From NCBI GenBank assembly GCA_947258675.1, contig CAMYJP010000132.1:1-6048 (forward strand): a DNA stretch of 6,048 nucleotides, read 5' to 3'. This document shows, in pieces, positions 1 to 4,825 of the stretch (within the stretch, counting starts at the first letter, position 1; each line of letters begins with the position of its first letter). The notes beneath the pieces are model-generated. The model was not told the DNA's origin. It saw only the letters and a program-made list of their open reading frames with translations, and searched no databases. The position numbers and the translations under genes were made by a program. The DNA is from an uncultured Desulfobulbaceae bacterium (GTDB lineage: Bacteria; Desulfobacterota; Desulfobulbia; Desulfobulbales; BM004).

Positions 1-1
1 A

Positions 2-853
2 TTAAATATAAAACATGTTTTCACCAGCCACTCTTCTGATATTCAAATAATGCGATACATTCCTGTGTTAGGGACAATGCTAGTTCGTTTTTTTATTCGT
101 AGGATTGCTGCATGTACCGTGGTAAGCAAACGTTCCTACTCTAAATTAGAATCCTTTTTCTCGCATGAAGAGTGGAAGACAATACGAGAAAAAGTCAAAA
201 TTATCCCCATGGGTGTCAATAGCCGTCATCTTGAACCAACCTTATTGGAATCCATTCCGAAAATAAAAGCACATTTAGGCATTTCAGAGAAAAAGATGCT
301 CCTGTTCATTGGTCGTTTATCTTACAAAAAAGGTCTAACCTATTTGATTGAGGCGTATGCTGAAATTGTGAAGGAAATAGACGATACAGTGCTGATAATT
401 GCCGGTGATGGTGAATTATTTTCACTACTTGCCAAAGAGGTAGAGGAAAGAGGACTCAGCGAGCATATTAAAATGGTCGGTTATGTCACCGGGAAATTAA
501 AAGAGCAGTATTTACAGGCTGCTGATATTCTGGTTGTCCCCTCAATTATTACTAAAGAGGGAGATGCTGAAGGTCTACCGGTTTCTCTGCTTGAAGGAAT
601 GGCTGCTGGCAAAATTTGTGTAGCAACTGACGTAAGCGGAGCCGATGATATTATTATCCATGGACAAAACGGCTTTCTTGTGCCTTCACAAGACAGTACA
701 CAGTTAGCCAGACAACTCAAACAAGTGCTTAATCTTCCCAAAAATGAATTAAAGGATATCTCTGAAAATGCTCGAAGGTGTGCTGCTGAATTTGATTGGA
801 GAATAATCGCCCTAAAGTATTATGAACATTTAATCAAGCCCGTGAATTCATAA
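2..853 (+). CDS. Glycosyltransferase family 4 (GT-B fold), 5'-truncated by the window edge
   Basis: The frame is open from base 2 to the TAA at 851-853 and has no stop upstream of the first ATG (50), so that ATG is internal and the true start lies left of the window; 283 residues are visible. The upstream codons read HVFTSHSSDI, which matches the T-x-H-x-S-D region of the GT4 N-terminal Rossmann domain. Roughly the first 100 residues are therefore missing, judging from the usual 370-400 residue length. The C-terminal donor-binding domain begins at about base 296 with LLFIGRLSYKKG, whose R and K normally contact the donor phosphates. It continues through IIAGDG and the EX7E motif (EGLPVSLLE, bases 569-595), then GMAAG and NGFLVP. 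Enzymes of this family transfer a sugar from a nucleotide-sugar donor to a lipid-linked or glycan acceptor at the cytoplasmic membrane face, usually with retention of configuration. The key motifs are intact, so it should be active. Donor and acceptor cannot be read from sequence. The next gene begins 4 bp downstream, implying one operon. Confidence 0.93.
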   Translation, partial: LNIKHVFTSHSSDIQIMRYIPVLGTMLVRFFIRRIAACTVVSKRSYSKLESFFSHEEWKTIREKVKIIPMGVNSRHLEPTLLESIPKIKAHLGISEKKMLLFIGRLSYKKGLTYLIEAYAEIVKEIDDTVLIIAGDGELFSLLAKEVEERGLSEHIKMVGYVTGKLKEQYLQAADILVVPSIITKEGDAEGLPVSLLEGMAAGKICVATDVSGADDIIIHGQNGFLVPSQDSTQLARQLKQVLNLPKNELKDISENARRCAAEFDWRIIALKYYEHLIKPVNS

Positions 854-857
854 AAAA

Positions 858-2054
858 TTGAAAAATTTACTTGTCGCAACTGAAATCCACTTATGGCAGC
901 GCAGTAAAGGAAACCACCAGAGGATATTTGAACTCCTCGGTTTCCTGGCAAATTCTTTTCCGGTTACCGTCTTTTATCTGGGTACGGAGCCATGCGCCAA
1001 AATAGACTTTCCATACAAAATAATTCAGTGTAATCCTCACCAAGGTTTAATGTCCCTGATTCATAAATTTTTTAATATAATACCGGACAAATTACGTTTT
1101 AACATTATGCGGCAATTGAATTTGCTGGCTTTCACAAGGACGCTTGAAAATTTCTACAGTGCAAAAGCATTAACTCAATTCAGAAAGATATATAATGCAA
1201 AAAGGTATGATGTAGTAATCATAGAATATGTCTGGTACGGATATCTCCTCGACGCCATTGATCAGACAAAAACCGTTTCTTTTCTCGATATTCATGATCT
1301 CTACCATAAGCGTAAAGACCGATATGCTGCTTTCGGAAGAACTCCTGACCGTTCTATTTCACGAGAACAGGAACTGGCGGTTTTTTCCCGCTTCGATTAT
1401 CTCATTGCTATCCAACGACAGGAATATGAGTATCTTGACAAAATTTTCCCAGGTAAGATGATACTGGCCATGCACCCGCACAAAGTCAGTAGAAGTATGT
1501 ATAGCAAACGTCATGAAAATCGCCTCAACAATAAACTCAATATTGTCTACTTCGCATCATTTGGTGATCAAAATCTTGATGCTATTCATTGGTTTGTCAA
1601 TGAAGTATGGGATGATTCACTCCTGGAAAAATTCACAGTGCTTATATATGGAACTATCTGCGATTCCCTCTCCATTGCCAAAAAAGGTATAGAAATAAAA
1701 GGAAGAGTTTCTTCACCCTCAGATGCTTACAAACAAGCAGATATAGTTATCAATCCCATACGGTTCGGTTCTGGCTTAAAAATAAAAACGGTTGAAGCAA
1801 TTGCCCATGGTATTCCAACGATTTCAAGCCGTATAGGAGCGGAAGGTCTTGAGGATACTTTCGGGCTATCTTTACTGGTGGCGGATACCCCTGCTGATTA
1901 TAAAAAAAGCCTGCATATACTTACACAACCTGAAAAAAGACTGGAAATGTCAAAAAACTCCATACGGTTTGCCGAGCAAAAACTTACCCATTCCGCCTGC
2001 TTTGGCAATTTTATGGAACTAATTGAAACCGTTACAAAATCCGATCTTGTATGA
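858..2054 (+). CDS. Divergent GT-B glycosyltransferase (GT4-like), TTG start
   Basis: 398 residues, ending at TGA 2052-2054. An in-frame TGA at 843-845 limits the start. TTG at 858 is the only usual start codon before the first beta strand (KNLLVATEI); the first in-frame ATG is residue 64, which would delete the N-terminal strand. No Shine-Dalgarno is visible, and the 4-bp gap from the previous stop suggests translational coupling. The N-terminal half carries DIHDLYHKRKDR (about 144-155) and an EQE..VFSRFDYLIAIQRQEYEYL segment (about 170-193). The C-terminal half starts at LNIVYFASFGDQNLDAIHWF (about 227-246) and has KGRVSSPSDAYKQADIVINP, then FGSGLKIKTVEAIAHGIP (about 303-320). That pattern resembles the sugar transferases found with PEP-CTERM/EpsH exopolysaccharide loci. 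The first glutamate of the EX7E motif is replaced by serine while the second (E313) is kept, which is common in this branch. The likely role is sugar addition in surface glycan synthesis on the cytoplasmic side; donor and linkage are unknown. Confidence 0.88.
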   Translation: MKNLLVATEIHLWQRSKGNHQRIFELLGFLANSFPVTVFYLGTEPCAKIDFPYKIIQCNPHQGLMSLIHKFFNIIPDKLRFNIMRQLNLLAFTRTLENFYSAKALTQFRKIYNAKRYDVVIIEYVWYGYLLDAIDQTKTVSFLDIHDLYHKRKDRYAAFGRTPDRSISREQELAVFSRFDYLIAIQRQEYEYLDKIFPGKMILAMHPHKVSRSMYSKRHENRLNNKLNIVYFASFGDQNLDAIHWFVNEVWDDSLLEKFTVLIYGTICDSLSIAKKGIEIKGRVSSPSDAYKQADIVINPIRFGSGLKIKTVEAIAHGIPTISSRIGAEGLEDTFGLSLLVADTPADYKKSLHILTQPEKRLEMSKNSIRFAEQKLTHSACFGNFMELIETVTKSDLV

Positions 2055-2074
2055 GTTTATTAGATAAAGTGTAA

Positions 2075-2095
2075 TTTAGAGTTTAGAGTTTGGAG
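2075..2095 (+). repeat. Three tandem copies of a 7-bp unit (TTTAGAG) in an intergenic gap
   Basis: In the 78-bp gap between the second and third glycosyltransferase genes the unit TTTAGAG occurs at 2075-2081 and 2082-2088, then as TTTGGAG at 2089-2095, and is followed by a partial TTA. The third copy differs by one base. It could be a slippage-prone heptad array or the remnant of a longer dispersed repeat. No regulator site or promoter is recognisable in it. Confidence 0.6.
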
Positions 2096-2132
2096 TTAAA
2101 ACAATTAGAAAAAATCAATTCGTATCTGTTAT

Positions 2133-3008
2133 ATGCTCTATATAGTAATACCCGTATATAACGGCTGGCAACAAACCAAACGCTGTTTAAATGCTTTACG
2201 TAATAGCGAATTCACAGGTTATACTATTATCGTCGTAGACCATGGTTCCAACGACGACACCAAACACTTGCTTCCCCGGGACTATCCTGAAATTATTCAC
2301 ATTTTAGGAGATTCTTCGTTATGGTGGGCCGGGGCGACAAACGTTGGCATTCGCCACGCTCTGGATAATAAAGCGAAATACATTATGCTTCTTAATAATG
2401 ACTTCTTTGTGCAAAAGAATACTATCAGGAACTTAATTGCCCATTTGCAGGAAAAAGGATTGGCGATAATTGCGCCGATACAAAAAAAAGAGGCCACAGG
2501 GGAGGTTATTACTGTATCGCCACGGGAATTTTTATTGTTTGGATTTGCCGGTCTCAAAGGTCCTTCTGAAGTAAGCAAAGAAATGCAAAATCAAGGGCTG
2601 ATTAACACACCTCTTATCGGTGGTGGAAGGGGGGTCATAATTCCCACGGATATTTTCAAACAGGTTGGCCTGTTTGATGAAATAGATTTCCCCCATTATT
2701 ATGCAGATCATGATTTTTACCTTCGGTGCAGGCAACAGGATATACCGTTGTATACAGCCATTAACGCTGAGGTATTCATAGATGAACAACAGACATCAGT
2801 TGCTGCTGACCCTGCAGAAATGACCTTAAAAGAATTTGTACACTCTTTAAAAGACAGACGGTCGCACCGAAATATTCAAGATTTAACAATGCTATTTAAG
2901 AAACACTATCCAATAAAAAAACTTTACTTTATCGGGTTATTTTTGAGTTTGGCACGCTATTTCTCTATCTATACCTTTAAGAGAATGATGAGAATCTTGC
3001 TCACTTAG
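2133..3008 (+). CDS. Glycosyltransferase family 2 (GT-A fold), WbbL/rhamnosyltransferase-like
   Basis: 291 residues from ATG 2133 to TAG 3006-3008. An in-frame TAG at 2106-2108 fixes the start closely, and MLYIVIPVYNGW is the classic N-terminal GT2 strand. Visible motifs in order: VVDHGSNDDT (about 34-43, nucleotide-binding D36; H37 sits where Asn is usual), GDSSLWWAGATNVGI (59-73), MLLNND (85-90, the DxD-equivalent metal/donor site), GGRGVIIP (164-171), and GLFDEIDFPHYYADHDFYLRCR (179-200), whose ADHD holds the usual acidic catalytic-base position. This set is typical of inverting GT2 enzymes that add deoxysugars or hexoses to lipid-linked glycans in O-antigen, capsule or exopolysaccharide synthesis. 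Length is normal for the family (about 280-330). The C-terminus is hydrophobic then basic, suiting peripheral membrane attachment. The true donor cannot be determined. The reading frame stays open for 27 codons beyond the stop. Confidence 0.93.
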   Translation: MLYIVIPVYNGWQQTKRCLNALRNSEFTGYTIIVVDHGSNDDTKHLLPRDYPEIIHILGDSSLWWAGATNVGIRHALDNKAKYIMLLNNDFFVQKNTIRNLIAHLQEKGLAIIAPIQKKEATGEVITVSPREFLLFGFAGLKGPSEVSKEMQNQGLINTPLIGGGRGVIIPTDIFKQVGLFDEIDFPHYYADHDFYLRCRQQDIPLYTAINAEVFIDEQQTSVAADPAEMTLKEFVHSLKDRRSHRNIQDLTMLFKKHYPIKKLYFIGLFLSLARYFSIYTFKRMMRILLT

Positions 3009-3092
3009 CAAAGACCAGTAATCATCTTATTTGCCAAAATTTTCCGTAGAATTCAAGAAATACGCAACCAACGCAGGAAAGAACATCCCTAA
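3009..3092 (+). other. In-frame open extension after the UAG stop of the GT2 gene
   Basis: After TAG 3006-3008 the same frame continues without a stop for 27 codons to TAA 3090-3092. The implied peptide has a hydrophobic stretch (VIILFAKIF) followed by a strongly basic tail (RRIQEIRNQRRKEHP), which resembles membrane-associated GT2 C-termini. It may be chance, a recent nonsense mutation that shortened the gene, or UAG readthrough. An open run of 27 codons is not improbable by chance, so this is only a candidate. The rest of the gap shows AGGAAAG at 3075-3081, about 18 bases before the TTG at 3100. Confidence 0.25.
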
Positions 3093-3129
3093 CTTTTAAT
3101 TGTCTGGAAGCACTTTTAACTTTTTATTC

Positions 3130-4605
3130 ATGCTTAATCAATTTAGCAATACAGCCTTAATACGAAGAACACCCACCGAAAAAGCTGGACTTGCCGCTTT
3201 TGGAATATTTTTCATTTATTATATAGTAAAGGCTGTTTATTTTGCGATTTCTGTTAATGAGAATATCTTCCCGGATGAAGTCACCTGGTTCGGGATATGC
3301 AAAATTTTTTCGCAATCTCTGCTGCCGCCGGCTGACTCACCAGAATCTTATCAATATGGTCTCATAACCCGCAAGCCCATGCTTTATTTTTTTCTTATGG
3401 GTAAAATCCTGTCTTTAAATATCTTCCCGATCTCTGACCTGATATTTCTCCGTTTTATTAATATTTTTCTGGGATGCCTCACCGTGTTGTATGCCTGGGA
3501 AACAGCCTCTCTATTAATTAAAGACCAGTTTGTACAAGTTCTTTCCATTATTCTGCTTACCAATACCATGATGTTTACTTTCATGACAGGAGCGGTTAAT
3601 TACGATAATCTGACAAATCTTCTTGCAATACTTGCCCTTTATTACCTCTTTGCTTTTCTAAAAAACAGACAGACAAATCATTTCCTCTTTTTTTCAGTCT
3701 TCCTCCTTTTAGGAGGCTTGACCAAAATATCATTCCTTCCCTATGCTTTTTTACTGGTAGTTGCAGTTATTTTCCATGAAAGGAAAAATTTTCCAAAGTT
3801 ACTGCCAACTGTTACTGCATGGTTCTCACAATTCAAGCGAGGTAAAATAACGCTATCATTACTCTGCCTTATGCTCTTAATAGCCAATCTTCACCTTTAT
3901 CTAGGCAACATAATCAAATATAAACGTCTGGAGCCACGAATCCACCAGGTACTCTCTTTAGATCAAGCCTTACAGTTCAGGCTTTTTGCGAGAGGATACA
4001 TTGTCAACAAATACCGAGGAGGAGAAATAACCCTTCGCCAGGCACAGATAATGGCTATCCAGTTGATCAAACATGAAGGTGACCGGGCTGATACTCTGGA
4101 TTTGCTGCAGCGTGCAGCAATGGACAAAAAGCAGCAACTCCCCAGGCTGAACCGTTTTCAATACATTCTGCCCTGGCTGCAACTTATGAGCGAAAGGACG
4201 TATGGCATAGCAGCCCACAAACTGATGCCAAAGGGCTTGAAGGCTCTTATTCCATACTACCTTATCGCTGTTCTTTCTCTGTTTCTTTTTTTTCGAAAGC
4301 TGAAGACAACCGACATGTTAGGAAAGGGTAAATATCTTCTCTTTATTTCTTTTGGCTATGTTCTTATTCTGATGCAACTGGTGAATTATAAACACTATGC
4401 ATATGCAGGGGCAATAGGTTCTGCGCTCACAGGACGCTATTTGTTTCCTGTAATTGTGCCAATCTACATCCTCGTGTCATACTATCTGCTCAAGAATTCT
4501 ACTAAATGGTGGAGATGGTCCATTCTGCTTTTCATCAGTTTTATCTTTGTGTTAGGAGAGTTCCCATGGTTCATTAACCACGCAACGCAGGATTGGTTCT
4601 TTTAA
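3130..4605 (+). CDS. Polytopic membrane glycosyltransferase, GT-C type (GT39/ArnT- or DUF2142-like)
   Basis: 491 residues from ATG 3130 to TAA 4603-4605. The frame opens at 3100 after TAA 3097-3099, so a TTG at 3100 (10 more residues) is an alternative; neither has a well-spaced Shine-Dalgarno. I prefer the ATG. By hydrophobicity there are about ten membrane segments: roughly 20-41, 84-98, 104-126, 136-154, 161-178, 185-215, 240-258, 373-389, 401-419, 434-454 and 462-480. The first outer loop holds FPDEVTWF (D49-E50), the acidic position used as catalytic/metal site in GT-C enzymes. VNYDNLTNLL (156-165), GGLTKISFLPY (195-205) and GRYLFP (435-440) recur in GT39/DUF2142-type proteins. A hydrophilic region of about 110 residues (260-370) lies between membrane segments and is probably extracytoplasmic. 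GT-C enzymes use polyprenyl-phosphate sugars on the outer face. The substrate is unknown, and catalytic activity is inferred from motif pattern only. Confidence 0.85.
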   Translation: MLNQFSNTALIRRTPTEKAGLAAFGIFFIYYIVKAVYFAISVNENIFPDEVTWFGICKIFSQSLLPPADSPESYQYGLITRKPMLYFFLMGKILSLNIFPISDLIFLRFINIFLGCLTVLYAWETASLLIKDQFVQVLSIILLTNTMMFTFMTGAVNYDNLTNLLAILALYYLFAFLKNRQTNHFLFFSVFLLLGGLTKISFLPYAFLLVVAVIFHERKNFPKLLPTVTAWFSQFKRGKITLSLLCLMLLIANLHLYLGNIIKYKRLEPRIHQVLSLDQALQFRLFARGYIVNKYRGGEITLRQAQIMAIQLIKHEGDRADTLDLLQRAAMDKKQQLPRLNRFQYILPWLQLMSERTYGIAAHKLMPKGLKALIPYYLIAVLSLFLFFRKLKTTDMLGKGKYLLFISFGYVLILMQLVNYKHYAYAGAIGSALTGRYLFPVIVPIYILVSYYLLKNSTKWWRWSILLFISFIFVLGEFPWFINHATQDWFF

Positions 4606-4613
4606 TTTTCATG

Positions 4614-4660
4614 AATTAAAGCTCCTCGCAGCAAGAGCAAGCTACGAGGAATCTTTGATT
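4614..4660 (+). terminator. Imperfect stem-loop just after the GT-C gene: possible bidirectional terminator and/or REP-like palindrome
   Basis: Eight bases after the TAA of the preceding gene, AATTAAAG (4614-4621) pairs with CTTTGATT (4653-4660) with one G-U pair. After a small internal loop (C against AT), TCCTCGCAGC (4623-4632) pairs with GCTACGAGGA (4641-4650) with one C/A mismatch; the apical loop is 8 nt. The A-rich left and T-rich right flanks suit a weak bidirectional rho-independent terminator, but the T run is broken. The core is shared with a second palindrome downstream, which favours a dispersed element that may double as a terminator. Confidence 0.5.
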
Positions 4661-4693
4661 GTAAGGAAGTAATTTATCAGATTCGTTCGCTAC

Positions 4694-4731
4694 TCCCGCA
4701 GCAGATAAGCGTTAGACTTCGAGCTACGGGA
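4694..4731 (+). repeat. Second REP-like imperfect palindrome, related to the upstream stem-loop
   Basis: TCCCGCAGC (4694-4702) and GCTACGGGA (4723-4731) are inverted repeats with 8 of 9 positions complementary and a 20-nt loop. The single mismatch (C opposite A) is at the same place as in the palindrome at 4623-4650, and both share the outline CGCAGCA...AGCTACG...GGA/GGGA followed by AAT or AATG. The two therefore look like diverged copies of one element with different loop lengths. No transposase is present in the window. Confidence 0.5.
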
Positions 4732-4793
4732 AATGCGCTGACTATTCAGTTCATGATGGGTGCGGCGAATACAAAAAAAAGTAGAATGCCTCT

Positions 4794-4805
4794 GACAGGA
4801 CTGTC
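4794..4805. repeat. Short perfect dyad GACAG-GA-CTGTC upstream of the last gene
   Basis: Perfect 5-bp inverted arms separated by 2 bases, ending 20 bases before the ATG of the last gene. The loop is too tight for a stable hairpin, so if functional it would more likely be a protein-binding dyad (operator) or an old insertion-sequence end. No -10/-35 pair of good quality could be placed around it. Chance occurrence is quite possible. Confidence 0.25.
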
Positions 4806-4825
4806 TCAATTAGTTTAGAAAAATA

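Noticed and set aside
50..52. ATG at 50 as the start of the first glycosyltransferase
   Set aside because: The frame is open upstream to the window edge and the upstream codons encode a typical GT4 motif (HVFTSHSSDI), so this ATG is internal.
481..741. Minus-strand open frame of 86 codons
   Set aside because: Antisense to the GT4 donor-binding domain including its EX7E motif; the translation is cysteine- and serine-rich with no domain.
1228..1461. Open frame of 77 codons on the + strand
   Set aside because: Nested in the GT-B gene at 858-2054, whose motifs run continuously through this interval.
2297..2789. Two overlapping minus-strand open frames (2297-2578 and 2532-2789)
   Set aside because: Both are antisense to the GT2 gene across its best conserved motifs, and neither has a recognisable product.
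3384..4218. Minus-strand open frames at 3384-3584 and 3970-4218
   Set aside because: Antisense to the GT-C-like gene, short, and without recognisable features.
4655..4678. TTGATT / TTTATC as a promoter for the last gene
   Set aside because: The spacing is only about 12 bases and the -10 match is poor; TTGATT also belongs to the right arm of the stem-loop.
4753..4818. Tiny frame of 21 codons (ATG ATG GGT...) ending in TAG just before the last gene
   Set aside because: No Shine-Dalgarno and no recognisable peptide, and the length is expected by chance; it could only be upheld as a leader peptide by conservation.
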